Positions 14,697-23,569 are shown, numbered from the stretch's first letter. The stretch: 34,358 nt of DNA from Chitinophagaceae bacterium UBA5175 (GCA_002413325.1 DHWT01000295.1:1-34358); one strand, 5' to 3'. A program made the numbers and translations. Notes: generated by a model from the sequence alone, not told the origin.

Positions 14697-16235
14697 TCAG
14701 GTTAAGTGGGAAATTCCTTTTATCAGCGTGAGGAGGCTCGTGAGGACGACCAGGGATCCGACAGCCACATACATGGTCTTCATCGGGATCTTACCAACCA
14801 GGCGGGCAGCGATAGGGGCTGCTAACAGGCCCCCGATGATCAGACCGGCCACATCCGCTAAAAAAAATGTTTTCAGGTATATAAAAAAAGCGACTGAGCT
14901 GGCAAACACAACGAAGAATTCGGCCAGGCAAACGGAACCGATCACATATCGGGGGCTTCGTCTTTTGGAAATCAGGGTACCTGTAACCAGTGAACCCCAG
15001 CCGCCGCCGGCAAAAGCATCCATAAAACCTCCCGCGGAGGCCAGCCAGCCGGCCCCTTTGATTTTAAATGGTTCATTTTTTTTCCTGAAAGCTTTTTTGA
15101 CGATAAAAAACCCCAGATAGAGTGTATAAATGGACAGGGGAATACGCACCCATACGGAATATTTCTGTCCGTAAAAGGCCAGTGTTGCGCCCGCCAGGGA
15201 GCCGATCACCCCGGGTATGACCAGGGCTCTGAATAATTTCTTATTGATATTCCCGAATCGATGATGACTGAATCCGGAAACCCCGCTTGAAAAAACACGG
15301 GCTGAATGAACCCGGCTGCTCACGATAGCGGGATTCACCCCGTTGGCGAGCAGAAACGTGGTGGAAATCGTACCATATCCCATACCCATGGATCCATCCA
15401 CCATCTGTGCAAGGAATCCCGTTAACAGCATGATCAGGAATGAGGGGATGTTAATATATTCCGGAATTCTTTTTATTCCATCTGCCATATCACGTAAAGG
15501 CAGATAGGAGAGCAGGGCATGACCCAGCAACATAAATAAAAAGGCCAGCAGGCAGAACATGACGATTTTCGTCCAGTTCTTTCCGGCGGGTTTCCTGACA
15601 ATCTCCAGTTTTTCCTGTTTGGCAATAAGCAGCCTGGTCAGGTCGTCCAACTGCCGCACTTTTTCCGCGAAATCACCTTTTAAATCCTGCCGGATCGTGT
15701 GCATATGCTGAAGAACACCTTCCATTTCATCGGGGATGAGTTCTGTTAACTGTTCACGCATTCTTTTGGCGATGGTGGGTGATTTGCCATTGGTGGAAAT
15801 GGCAATTTTCAGGTTACCCTTGTTCACAATGGAACCGAGATAGAAATCACACAATTCGGGCGTATCGGCCACATTCACCAGTAAATTCTTTTGTTTGGAA
15901 AGAACCCGTATATAATTGCTGGTGGTTTTATCATTGACGGCTACAATCACGATTTCTTTTTCTTCCAGGTCTTCCGGTTCAAATGCTCTTTGAATGAGTT
16001 TAACCCGGGGATGAGAAAGGGCCAGTTGTTTTACGGGTGCTGAAATCACGACAGCTACGACCGTTACCGAACTGAGCGGGGCATTATTCAGTATAGCGGT
16101 TAATTTTTCCAGTCCTACCTTTCCGGCTCCGACCAGCAGGACTTCCAGTTCCTCGAGTTTCAGAAATACCGGGAACAGGCAGTTTTTTGCAGCCTGCTGT
16201 AAAGTGAAATCCGGTATCTGTTCTTCTGAACCCAT
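14697..16235 (-). CDS. Precorrin-2 dehydrogenase/ferrochelatase (Met8-like) fused to a TSUP (TauE/SafE) transporter
   Basis: Fusion of 512 residues. Residues about 15-215 are Met8/CysG-N-like and make siroheme from precorrin-2. They carry NAD loop GAGKVG (36-41), Asp124 in NVADTPELCDF at the position of the CysG catalytic Asp, and NGKSPTIAKRMREQL. From about 223 the chain is polytopic membrane protein of the TauE/SafE (TSUP) type. It has the two internal half-repeats MVDGSMGMGYGTISTTFLL and AFAGGGWGSLVTGTLI. TSUP members move sulfite, sulfate or organosulfur anions. The gene closes the sulfate-reduction operon 56 bases after cysI. The first half therefore supplies siroheme for CysI, and the second may move sulfur anions. 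Cargo and direction cannot be told from sequence. Confidence 0.92.
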   Translation of the reverse strand: MGSEEQIPDFTLQQAAKNCLFPVFLKLEELEVLLVGAGKVGLEKLTAILNNAPLSSVTVVAVVISAPVKQLALSHPRVKLIQRAFEPEDLEEKEIVIVAVNDKTTSNYIRVLSKQKNLLVNVADTPELCDFYLGSIVNKGNLKIAISTNGKSPTIAKRMREQLTELIPDEMEGVLQHMHTIRQDLKGDFAEKVRQLDDLTRLLIAKQEKLEIVRKPAGKNWTKIVMFCLLAFLFMLLGHALLSYLPLRDMADGIKRIPEYINIPSFLIMLLTGFLAQMVDGSMGMGYGTISTTFLLANGVNPAIVSSRVHSARVFSSGVSGFSHHRFGNINKKLFRALVIPGVIGSLAGATLAFYGQKYSVWVRIPLSIYTLYLGFFIVKKAFRKKNEPFKIKGAGWLASAGGFMDAFAGGGWGSLVTGTLISKRRSPRYVIGSVCLAEFFVVFASSVAFFIYLKTFFLADVAGLIIGGLLAAPIAARLVGKIPMKTMYVAVGSLVVLTSLLTLIKGISHLT

Positions 16236-16291
16236 TTTTATGTTTTATTAACCCCAGGCTGCTAACTGCTCATTAACAACTGTCCAATACA

Positions 16292-17956
16292 TCAGACCAG
16301 TTTTTTCCTGACCGCAAAATCACCAAATGATTCTTTCGCATTTCTTTCTTTGGCAAAGCGGCTGAAGAGCAGGTCCAGTTCCTGCAGAATCGCGGTTTCA
16401 TCCAGGCTTTCCTTATATACCTTATTGAGACGCATTCCTGTATGATCGCCGCCCAGCTGCAGGTTGTATTTACCCGGGGCGGTACCGATAAATCCAATCT
16501 CGGCGATATAGGACCTGGCACAGCCGTTGGGGCAACCCGTCATCCGCAGGATGATGTCTTCCTGATGGAGGCCATTTTTTTTGAGCAGGGGTTCTATATT
16601 ACTGATCAGGGCGGGCAGGTAGCGTTGGGCTTCTGCAAATGCGAGCGGGCAGGTGCTTAATGCCACACAGGCCATGGAGTTTTTCCGGATAGAAGATATG
16701 GATTCCGTATATTCTTCAATCCTGTATTTTTTCAGGATTTTTTCGATGGAAATTTTATCCTCATCACGGATATCGGCCAGGATTACATTCTGGTTTGCAG
16801 TGAACCTGAAATTCAATTTGCGGGTTGCTGCAATCTCGTATAATGCCGTTTTCAGAGCTGCTTTTTCATTATCTGTTACCCGGCCATTTTCGATAAACGG
16901 CGTATAGTACCATAATTGATCCTTGTTCTGAAACCATCCATAGTAATCCTTCCGGTCCGTAAAAAGAAAAGGTTTTTCTTTTTCCAGTGGAAAACCGGTA
17001 CGGCGTGCGATTTCGGTTTTGAACCATTCGATACCCATTTTATCAACCGTATATTTCAAACGTGCCAGGGACCGGTCGGACCGGTTGCCATAATCCCGTT
17101 GTATCGTCACAATTTCATATATGGTTTTCAATATTTTTTCTTCGCCGCTTACAAACCCGATCACGGTAGCCAGTCTCGGGTAGGTAGCCGGATTTCCATG
17201 GGTGGAGGAAAGCCCGCCGCCGATGGCTATATTGAATCCTTTGAGCTGATCGTTTTCAATGATCGCAATCAGTCCCAGGTCATTGCCAAATACATCCACA
17301 TCATTATTGGGCGGGATGGCAATGGCGATCTTGAATTTCCTGGGCAGGTAGCGGTCCTGGTATAACGGATCTTCTTCTTCTTTTTTATCTGCCAGCTTTT
17401 CTCCGTCAAGCCAGATCTCGTAATACGCTTTTGTTCTGGGCAGGAGTAGTTCGTCAATCTTAAAGGAAAAATCATGAACCTGTTTGTGAATGGGCGATTG
17501 CCGCGGATGTGCGGAACAGATCACATTCCGGTTGATATCCCCGCAGGTTGCAATGGAATGCAGTTTCGCCTCATTGAATGCCTGGATGGTTGGTTTGACA
17601 TGCGATTTATATAAACCGTGGAGCTGGATGGTCTGCCTCGTGGTTATTTTGATAAGGCCCGTACTGTGTGCGCCCGCGATATCCTGGGTAGCCAGCCATT
17701 GGTCCGCGCTCAGGAGCCCGCCAGGCAGGCGCAGCCGGATCATAAATGAATATAAACGTTCCAGTTTTTTTTCCGCCCGTTCTTCCCTCCGGTCCCGGTC
17801 ATCCTGCATATACATGCCATGGAATTTCACCAGGGCCTTATCGTCTTCACTGATGGCTCCGGTTATTTCATCTGCCAGGCCATCTTTTATTGTTCCCCGA
17901 AGGGAATCACTGGCCTGTTTCACTTTCTCTATGGATGATAAATGCTGTTCACTCAT
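16292..17956 (-). CDS. cysI: Assimilatory sulfite reductase hemoprotein (beta subunit)
   Basis: Reduces sulfite to sulfide with six electrons from the flavoprotein partner, using siroheme coupled to a [4Fe-4S] cluster. Length 554, close to E. coli CysI (570). Cluster cysteines are visible as Cys430 and Cys436 in CVALSTCPLAFAEAQRY and Cys475 and Cys479 in TGCPNGCARSY, the C-X5-C/C-X3-C pattern. The N-terminal TRQTIQLHG and GDINRNVICSAHP segments hold siroheme and substrate-binding basic residues. The ATG at 17956 is ten bases after the cysJ stop. Electrons come from NADPH via the adjacent CysJ. Cytosolic. Confidence 0.96.
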   Translation of the reverse strand: MSEQHLSSIEKVKQASDSLRGTIKDGLADEITGAISEDDKALVKFHGMYMQDDRDRREERAEKKLERLYSFMIRLRLPGGLLSADQWLATQDIAGAHSTGLIKITTRQTIQLHGLYKSHVKPTIQAFNEAKLHSIATCGDINRNVICSAHPRQSPIHKQVHDFSFKIDELLLPRTKAYYEIWLDGEKLADKKEEEDPLYQDRYLPRKFKIAIAIPPNNDVDVFGNDLGLIAIIENDQLKGFNIAIGGGLSSTHGNPATYPRLATVIGFVSGEEKILKTIYEIVTIQRDYGNRSDRSLARLKYTVDKMGIEWFKTEIARRTGFPLEKEKPFLFTDRKDYYGWFQNKDQLWYYTPFIENGRVTDNEKAALKTALYEIAATRKLNFRFTANQNVILADIRDEDKISIEKILKKYRIEEYTESISSIRKNSMACVALSTCPLAFAEAQRYLPALISNIEPLLKKNGLHQEDIILRMTGCPNGCARSYIAEIGFIGTAPGKYNLQLGGDHTGMRLNKVYKESLDETAILQELDLLFSRFAKERNAKESFGDFAVRKKLV

Positions 17957-17966
17957 GTTTATGAAT

Positions 17967-19649
17967 TCAATAGACGTCTTTCAGATATCGGCCGGCTGAC
18001 TGCAAATCGCTGAGAAATGATTCTGCATGCTCCCGGGTGCCTGATTTTTTTACCAGTTCGATAATAGTTTTTTCCACGTCCTCACCCATCTTTTTGGCTC
18101 CGCATACATAGAGGGTGGCTCCGCTTTCCAGCCATCGAAAGAATTCTCCGGCTCTTTGCCTGATTTTATCCTGCACATAGATTTTTTCCGGCTGATCCCT
18201 TGAAAAAGCCAGGTCCAGGGCATTCAATACACCGCTTTCCATCCAATGCTGCAATTCGGTTTGGTACAAAAAGTCGGTCGTGAAATGCTGGTCGCCATAG
18301 AATAACCAGTTGCGGCCCCTGGCTCCTGCAGAATCCCGTTCACTCAGAAATGCACGAAAGGGTGCAATGCCGGTTCCGGGTCCGATCATGATCACATCCC
18401 GGTGATCCTCCGGCAACCGGAACTGATCGTTGTGATGGACGTAGAAATCAAGGGTGTCGCCCGGTTTCAGGCTGCATAGGTAATCAGAACATAAACCGTA
18501 TTTTAATTCTTCCGAGATTAAGAAAGTGTCCCGCGCCACGGTCAGGTGTATTTCGCCGTCCACTGATTCCAGGGAAGAAGAAATCGAATATAGGCGGGGC
18601 GTAATGGGCTCCAGCTGCTGGAGAAAGGTTTCGAAATGTGCCGGATCTTTTACCGGGTAGCGGCGCAGCAGGTCGAGCAGGCCTGTTTTGCGAGCCGGTA
18701 TTTCCATTTGCACATGGGCAGCATATCGGGCAACGACCCGTTCAGGAAGATAAACAATATTGAGTTTTTTGTGCAGGAGTTCATAGGCCGTACAGGTTTC
18801 GTTCCGGTGCACAAAGGTTCTTTCTGCATCGATGCCGGTAAGGGCGATGATCGCCTCCACCCGGGCTTCCGGATTGCGGGGAACGAGCCCAAGGGAATCG
18901 CCTGGTTTATAATAAACCGATTCGCAGGCAATCTCAATATGGTGGGTCTGTTTGGCGGATCCCCGGTCGTTTAAGTTAATATTGGTCAGGATTTCTCCCT
19001 GGTATATTTTTTTTCCGGCAGATTTTTTTATAGTTTTTACAGTGGGCTGTCCGACGGGCTGGTTGCCGTTGATTTTCTGAAGCACCTGGTTCATCCAGTT
19101 CTGCGCATCATTTTCAAAATCCACATCACAGCGCTGGATATCCGCGATCCGCTCGCCTCCCAGGTTTCCCAGCTGGTGGTCCACGTCTTCGCCTGCTTTA
19201 CAAAACATCGGGTAGGAGGTATCTCCGAGGGCCAGCACGCCATATTTTAATCCGGGCAGTTTGAACCCGTTCCGATGTATATGATCATAAAACTTTTTGG
19301 CAGCAGCGGGGGGTTCTCCTTCGCCCTGGGTACTGATGACCGTAAGAAAATATTCTTCTTTAGGAAGGTCCGCCAGGCGGTATTGATCCAGACTCACGAG
19401 CTTTGCGTTTATGCCTGCCTGTTTTGCGCGTGTTGCGAAAAGACCGGCTATTTTTTTTGAATTGCCGGATTCTGTTCCGTACGCGATGGTCATTTTCTTA
19501 TTTTCCGCAGAAGCGTGCTCCATCCCGGTTTCCGCAGGCGCCATTCCATTCAGAACACCTTCCAGGAATCCATGGGTCCAGATTTGATCCTGCCTGTCGA
19601 GGGAATCCAGGAACTCCCTGATCTGATTCTTTTTTGCCGGGCTCATCAT
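17967..19649 (-). CDS. cysJ: NADPH-sulfite reductase flavoprotein (alpha subunit)
   Basis: Diflavin reductase passing electrons from NADPH through FAD and FMN to CysI. Length 560. An N-terminal tail of about 50 residues leads to the flavodoxin domain (about 53-195; YGTESGNSKKIA, STQGEGEPP, LALGDTSYPMFCKAG). The FAD domain follows (RLYSISSS at 352-359), then the NADP domain (GPGTGIAPFR at 423-432, CGAKKMGEDV). Two adjacent ATGs are possible: 19649 overlaps the SUMT stop as ATGA and 19646 as TGATG; both imply coupling. CysI follows after ten bases. P450-reductase-like diflavin enzymes share the fold, but the operon settles the assignment. Confidence 0.95.
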   Translation of the reverse strand: MMSPAKKNQIREFLDSLDRQDQIWTHGFLEGVLNGMAPAETGMEHASAENKKMTIAYGTESGNSKKIAGLFATRAKQAGINAKLVSLDQYRLADLPKEEYFLTVISTQGEGEPPAAAKKFYDHIHRNGFKLPGLKYGVLALGDTSYPMFCKAGEDVDHQLGNLGGERIADIQRCDVDFENDAQNWMNQVLQKINGNQPVGQPTVKTIKKSAGKKIYQGEILTNINLNDRGSAKQTHHIEIACESVYYKPGDSLGLVPRNPEARVEAIIALTGIDAERTFVHRNETCTAYELLHKKLNIVYLPERVVARYAAHVQMEIPARKTGLLDLLRRYPVKDPAHFETFLQQLEPITPRLYSISSSLESVDGEIHLTVARDTFLISEELKYGLCSDYLCSLKPGDTLDFYVHHNDQFRLPEDHRDVIMIGPGTGIAPFRAFLSERDSAGARGRNWLFYGDQHFTTDFLYQTELQHWMESGVLNALDLAFSRDQPEKIYVQDKIRQRAGEFFRWLESGATLYVCGAKKMGEDVEKTIIELVKKSGTREHAESFLSDLQSAGRYLKDVY

Positions 19650-20473
19650 GCTCGAACCTCCTGTTCTGTATTTTTTGTAACTGGTTTAAAATAAAGTTCA
19701 CCGGCCAATTCGGTTTCCGGCATCCACCGGAATTCCTGATGCAGGCCGGCCACTTTGCCTACAATGATCAGGGTGGGAGATACATAATGCCTGTTCCCGA
19801 ATTGCTTTTCGTATGCCTGCAACGGACAACAGAATACTTTTTGCAAAGGAGTCGTTGCCTGTTCAATCACTGCGATAATCGTATCGGGACGCATGCCCTG
19901 ATCCAGCAGTTGTTTTACCAAAACACCGGTAGTATCACCCGACATATAAAACACCAGGGTGTCTTCCGTATGCGCGAGTTCTTTCCAGTAAGCAGGCCGG
20001 ATGATTTCATTTTGATGCAGCGTCAGGAAACGAACGGCCTGCGCATGGTTACGGGCCGTCAGCGGTATGCCGGCTGTTGCAGCGGCCCCACAGGCGGCCG
20101 TGATACCCGGAATGATTTCATAGGGGATGCCCTGGTTATTTAAAGCCTTTAATTCATCCAGCAGGTTTGAAAAAACAGAAACATCACCTCCTTTCAGGCG
20201 AACCACTTTTTTACCCTGTAGGGCATATTCTACCAGTAATTCATTGATGATATGTTGTGGTGTTGAACCGTCCCGGCGTCTTTGTTTGCCGGCATGCAGC
20301 ACCAGTGCCCCGGGATCTGCATAGGTTTCCAGGATGGCATCACTGACCAGGCGGTCGGTGATGATCACTTCGGCTTCCTTTAAATACCGGATCGCTTTCA
20401 GGGTGATCAATTCCGGGTCCCCGGGTCCGGCGCCGGAAAATATCACTTTTTGTATCTGTTTGTCAGGGTTCAT
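19646..20473 (-). CDS. cobA: Uroporphyrinogen-III C-methyltransferase (SUMT)
   Basis: Adds two SAM-derived methyl groups to uroporphyrinogen III to give precorrin-2, the substrate of the Met8-like domain in the same operon. Length 275. SAM-site motifs are GAGPGDPELITLKA (14-27), DRLVS, VRLKGGDVSVF (91-101) and PGITAACGAAATAGIPLTAR. The loop after RLKGGD reads VSVFSNLLDE instead of the common PFxFGRGGEE; I recall this variant in Bacteroidota SUMTs. The single-domain enzyme shows that the CysG functions are split and the dehydrogenase part sits elsewhere, fused to TSUP. It overlaps cysJ by four bases. Confidence 0.95.
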   Translation of the reverse strand: MNPDKQIQKVIFSGAGPGDPELITLKAIRYLKEAEVIITDRLVSDAILETYADPGALVLHAGKQRRRDGSTPQHIINELLVEYALQGKKVVRLKGGDVSVFSNLLDELKALNNQGIPYEIIPGITAACGAAATAGIPLTARNHAQAVRFLTLHQNEIIRPAYWKELAHTEDTLVFYMSGDTTGVLVKQLLDQGMRPDTIIAVIEQATTPLQKVFCCPLQAYEKQFGNRHYVSPTLIIVGKVAGLHQEFRWMPETELAGELYFKPVTKNTEQEVRA

Positions 20474-20509
20474 CCTATAACATTATAAATTATATGGTTT
20501 CAATAAATT

Positions 20510-21754
20510 TCATTGCTGAATCATGCAGGCGCCCACAGTTACATTACTGGTTTCGTCGATCAGGATCAGTCCGCCGTTCACCCGCAGTTCATTGTAAAGA
20601 TCATAGGCTATGGGGGAAGCTGTTTTGATTTTAGCACGCACAATTTCATTCAGCCCGACGCTTTCGATCCCTTCTTCTTTCTCCAGTGAATTCACGTTGA
20701 GCCGGTATTCAATTTCCTTTATCACAGATTTGACGAATCGGCTGTTATGCTGGATCAGGTATTTATTTCCGGCTTTTAATGGTTTGTTATCCATCCAGCA
20801 GATCAGCACATCCAGTTCCTGGCTGAGCAGGGGCTGGTGTTCTTTCTTTACAAGCATGTCTCCGCGGCTGATATCAATATCGTCTTCCAGGTGAAGGATC
20901 ACCGAATGTCCTGCACTCGCTTCTTCCACATCCTGCCGGTTTCTTTCAATGCGGCTGAGCCGGCTGCTGGTTCCGGCTGGCAATACCAGGATCTCGTCAC
21001 CGGTGCGGTAAACCCCGCTGGTGATTTTACCTGCATAACCGCGATAATCATGCAGTTCTTCTGTTTGCGGACGAATCACATATTGCACAGGCATCCGGGC
21101 ATGTGTGTAGTTGGTTTCCGAATCTATGGAAATGGTTTCCAGGAAATCGAGCAGGCAGGGACCTTCGTACCAGGACATATTATCGGATTTATCCACGATA
21201 TGGTCACCATGCAACGCACTGATGGGAATGAAATGTATATTTTTCAAACCCAGGGATTTGGCGAAGGAGGCATATTCAATTACGATGTTGTTGTAAACGT
21301 CCTGTGAAAAATCCACCAGGTCCATTTTATTAATTGCCACAACAACCCAGGGCATATTCAGCAGGGAAGCGATGATGGTGTGCCGGCGGGTTTGTTCCAC
21401 GATCCCATGGCGCGCATCCACGAGGATGATCATCAGTTGTGCATTGGATGCACCGGTAACCATGTTGCGGGTATACTGAATATGTCCGGGCGCATCGGCA
21501 ATTATGAATTTCCTTTTAGGCGTGGTGAAGTATTTATAGGCCACATCTATGGTGATTCCCTGTTCCCGTTCAGCCCGCAGGCCGTCTGTTAAAAGGGCCA
21601 GGTCAATCGATCCTTCATCCCTGTTTTTGCTGTGTTTTTCCAGCGCTTCGAGCTGGTCGCTCAGAATGTTTTTACTATCATAGAGTAAGCGCCCGATCAG
21701 GGTGCTTTTCCCGTCATCCACACTGCCTGCCGTTATAAATCGCAAAAGGTCCAT
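20510..21754 (-). CDS. cysN: Sulfate adenylyltransferase subunit 1 (GTPase)
   Basis: EF-Tu-like GTPase that drives APS synthesis by CysD. Length 414. G motifs: GSVDDGKST (10-18), DAPGHIQYTRNM, NKMDLVDF and SALHGD. Domains 2 and 3 of the elongation-factor type follow (VIRPQTEELHDYRGYAGKI; ILVLPAG). It stops after the third domain, so there is no fused CysC APS kinase. That agrees with the [4Fe-4S] APS reductase in this operon, which needs no PAPS. The start at 21754 is 14 bases after the cysD stop. Cytosolic heterodimer with CysD. Confidence 0.96.
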   Translation of the reverse strand: MDLLRFITAGSVDDGKSTLIGRLLYDSKNILSDQLEALEKHSKNRDEGSIDLALLTDGLRAEREQGITIDVAYKYFTTPKRKFIIADAPGHIQYTRNMVTGASNAQLMIILVDARHGIVEQTRRHTIIASLLNMPWVVVAINKMDLVDFSQDVYNNIVIEYASFAKSLGLKNIHFIPISALHGDHIVDKSDNMSWYEGPCLLDFLETISIDSETNYTHARMPVQYVIRPQTEELHDYRGYAGKITSGVYRTGDEILVLPAGTSSRLSRIERNRQDVEEASAGHSVILHLEDDIDISRGDMLVKKEHQPLLSQELDVLICWMDNKPLKAGNKYLIQHNSRFVKSVIKEIEYRLNVNSLEKEEGIESVGLNEIVRAKIKTASPIAYDLYNELRVNGGLILIDETSNVTVGACMIQQ

Positions 21755-21768
21755 CTGTAAAATATTGA

Positions 21769-22665
21769 TTAGAAATAACCGTTCTTTTTCCTGTCTTCCA
21801 TCGCTGCTTCCGAAAGTTTGTCGTCGATACGGGTTTCGCCGCGTTCACTGGTGCGGGTGACGATAATTTCATTGATGATATCATCAATTGTGCTGGCTGC
21901 AGATTCCACGGCAGCGGTACAGGTCATGTCGCCCACCGTCCGGTACCTGACCGTTTTGCGCATCACCTGGTCCGTCTCCTCAAGCCGGATAAAGGATGAC
22001 ACGGCCACCAGTTGTCCTTCATGTGAAATCACGTCCCTTTCATGTGAAAAATAAATAGTTGGCAGTTCGATTTTTTCACGGCGGATATAATTCCAGATAT
22101 CCAGTTCAGTCCAGTTGCTGATCGGGAACACACGAACATTTTCTCCCTTCTGGATTTTTCCGTTATAGATATTCCAGAGTTCGGGTCTTTGTCGTTTGGG
22201 GTCCCACTGACCAAATTCATCCCGGACTGAAAAAATTCTTTCTTTGGCCCTGGCTTTTTCCTCGTCCCGCCGAGCCCCGCCGATGCAGGCGTCAAATCCA
22301 AATTCTTCGATCGTGTCGAGCAGGGTATAGGTCTGGAGTGCATTTCGGCTCGCGAATTTACCACCGGGTTCTTTCAGGGATTTGTTGCGGATGGTGTCTT
22401 CCACTTTGCGGACTATCAGTTTTTCACCAATATCACGGGCCAGGCAGTCGCGGTAATCCAGGGCTTCCAGAAAATTATGTCCTGTATCGATATGTACCAG
22501 GGGAAACGGGAATTTACCGGGACGGAACGCTTTCAATGCCAGGTGCACCAGGGTAATGGAATCCTTTCCGCCGCTGAACAGGAGGGCAGGTTTTTCAAAC
22601 TGCCCGGCGACCTCGCGGAGTATATAGATGGCCTCGGATTCTAATTCGTCTAAGTAATTAATCAT
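21769..22665 (-). CDS. cysD: Sulfate adenylyltransferase subunit 2
   Basis: ATP-PPi-type enzyme making adenosine 5'-phosphosulfate (APS) from ATP and sulfate with CysN. From ATG 22665 it is 298 residues, the normal length, starting MINYLDELESEAIYILREV like other CysD proteins. The open frame extends to an ATG at 22719, but those extra codons lie in an inverted repeat and match nothing in the family. PP-loop LLFSGGKDSITLVHLA, then FPFPLVHIDTGHNFLE, GGARRDEEKARAKE and FPISNWTELDIWNYI are diagnostic. It follows cysH in the operon after a 71-base gap that holds a hairpin. Confidence 0.96.
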   Translation of the reverse strand: MINYLDELESEAIYILREVAGQFEKPALLFSGGKDSITLVHLALKAFRPGKFPFPLVHIDTGHNFLEALDYRDCLARDIGEKLIVRKVEDTIRNKSLKEPGGKFASRNALQTYTLLDTIEEFGFDACIGGARRDEEKARAKERIFSVRDEFGQWDPKRQRPELWNIYNGKIQKGENVRVFPISNWTELDIWNYIRREKIELPTIYFSHERDVISHEGQLVAVSSFIRLEETDQVMRKTVRYRTVGDMTCTAAVESAASTIDDIINEIIVTRTSERGETRIDDKLSEAAMEDRKKNGYF

Positions 22666-22678
22666 CTTGAATTCATTT

Positions 22679-22725
22679 GAGCATTTGAGCATTTGGGATT
22701 TCGGTTTTCGAATTTCCAAATGCTC
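22679..22725. repeat. Inverted and direct repeat between cysH and cysD
   Basis: GAGCATTTG occurs twice in tandem (22679-22687 and 22687-22695, sharing one G). The second copy, extended to GAGCATTTGG (22687-22696), is the perfect inverse of CCAAATGCTC (22716-22725) across a 19-base loop that itself contains TTCG...CGAA. In the operon transcript this forms a long hairpin without a U tract. It is more likely a processing/stability element or a small interspersed repeat than a terminator. Confidence 0.55.
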
Positions 22726-22736
22726 ACATTCACGGT

Positions 22737-23450
22737 TTATTTACTGTGCAATCCGCACTCTTTCTTATCGGCTTCTTCCCACCACCACCGGCCGGCACGA
22801 AATTCCTCTCCCGGCCGGATGGCGCGGGTACAGGGCTGACAGCCAATGCTCACGAAACCACGGTCATGTAAAATATTATAGGGCACATCGTTTTCAGAGA
22901 TATAGTTTCTGACTGCTTCGTGCGTCCAGTGCAGGAGTGGATTGTATTTATTAAGCTGGTTGTCCTCATCCCATTCCAGCAGGTTCAGCTGGCTGCGGTT
23001 GCCGGAATGTCCGGCCCGGATGCCGGTAACCCAAACTTTTTGACCGGTCAGTGCTCTTTTTAATGGTTCCACTTTCCTGATAAAACAACATTCCTTCCGG
23101 TTTTCAACGGATTCATAAAAAGCATTGGGGCCTTTCTGATTTACATATTTCTCCAGCCGGGAAGTATCCGGCATATAGGTGTGAATGGGAATATGATATT
23201 TTTCACGGGTAGCTGTCCAGACCGAATGTGTTTCACTGAATAACCGGCCCGTATCCAGCGTGAAAATATGCACCGGCAGGTTTTCAGCAGCAATATGGTG
23301 CAGGATCACCTGGTCTTCGATGCTGAAACTGGTTGAAAAGCATACCTGGCCCGGGTAAAGTTCTGTGAATAAATGAAGTGAATCCTGAATCGAAAGACCG
23401 CTGATCTGACTGCTTAAATTAGAATTCAATATGTCTGCTGCTGTATCCAT
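22737..23450 (-). CDS. cysH: Assimilatory adenylyl-sulfate (APS) reductase
   Basis: Thioredoxin-dependent enzyme that reduces APS to sulfite and AMP. Length 237. The iron-sulfur ligands typical of APS (not PAPS) reductases are present: Cys121-Cys122 in RKECCFIRKV and Cys204/Cys207 in GCQPCTRA. The catalytic Cys is Cys232 in the C-terminal ECGLH. The PP-loop-like FSTSFSIEDQVILH and FTLDTGRLF bind the nucleotide. The [4Fe-4S] type explains the missing CysC. It is the first gene of the operon; ATG 23450 is preceded by a cysteine-rich leader ORF (stop at 23507) and a pyrimidine-only tract, suggesting control by cysteine supply. Confidence 0.95.
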   Translation of the reverse strand: MDTAADILNSNLSSQISGLSIQDSLHLFTELYPGQVCFSTSFSIEDQVILHHIAAENLPVHIFTLDTGRLFSETHSVWTATREKYHIPIHTYMPDTSRLEKYVNQKGPNAFYESVENRKECCFIRKVEPLKRALTGQKVWVTGIRAGHSGNRSQLNLLEWDEDNQLNKYNPLLHWTHEAVRNYISENDVPYNILHDRGFVSIGCQPCTRAIRPGEEFRAGRWWWEEADKKECGLHSK

Positions 23451-23471
23451 GTATCTATACCTGTTTTAAAT

Positions 23472-23510
23472 GAGAAAGGAAAGAGGAGGGCTCTGAGTTT
23501 ATATTCTCAG
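23472..23510 (-). promoter_or_regulatory. Leader hairpin and pyrimidine tract before cysH
   Basis: CTGAG (23510-23506, containing the leader TGA) pairs with CTCAG (23497-23493) across an 8-base A/T loop. It is followed by a 19-base run of only C and U (23490-23472). The hairpin is weak and has no clean U tract, so it is not a convincing intrinsic terminator. A ribosome paused at the last Cys codons would melt it. The unstructured C/U tract could be a Rho-loading or RNA-binding site; this is inference. Confidence 0.35.
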
Positions 23511-23569
23511 CAACAACAACTCTTACAACAGGGGAAGCAGATACCGGATGACGTTACAGATTTATACAT
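23507..23569 (-). CDS. Cysteine-rich leader peptide upstream of the cysH operon
   Basis: Unannotated 20-residue ORF, ATG 23569 to TGA 23509-23507. It starts MYKSVTSSGI and continues CFPCCKSCCC, giving six Cys in the last ten residues, three of them directly before the stop. A TATATTTG promoter box lies 27 bases upstream of the ATG. Cys codons use both TGC and TGT and are interrupted by Phe, Pro, Lys and Ser, so this is not a simple triplet repeat. The position ahead of the sulfate-reduction operon, and a second Cys leader ahead of cysM, support a regulatory leader responding to cysteinyl-tRNA. No strong terminator follows, so control may be Rho-dependent or translational. A metal-binding micropeptide is a less likely alternative. 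Confidence 0.8.
   Translation of the reverse strand: MYKSVTSSGICFPCCKSCCC

Noticed and set aside
22666..22719. Longer N-terminus for CysD from ATG 22719
   Set aside because: The added codons come from the inverted repeat and do not resemble CysD; MINYLDELESEA at 22665 is the family start.
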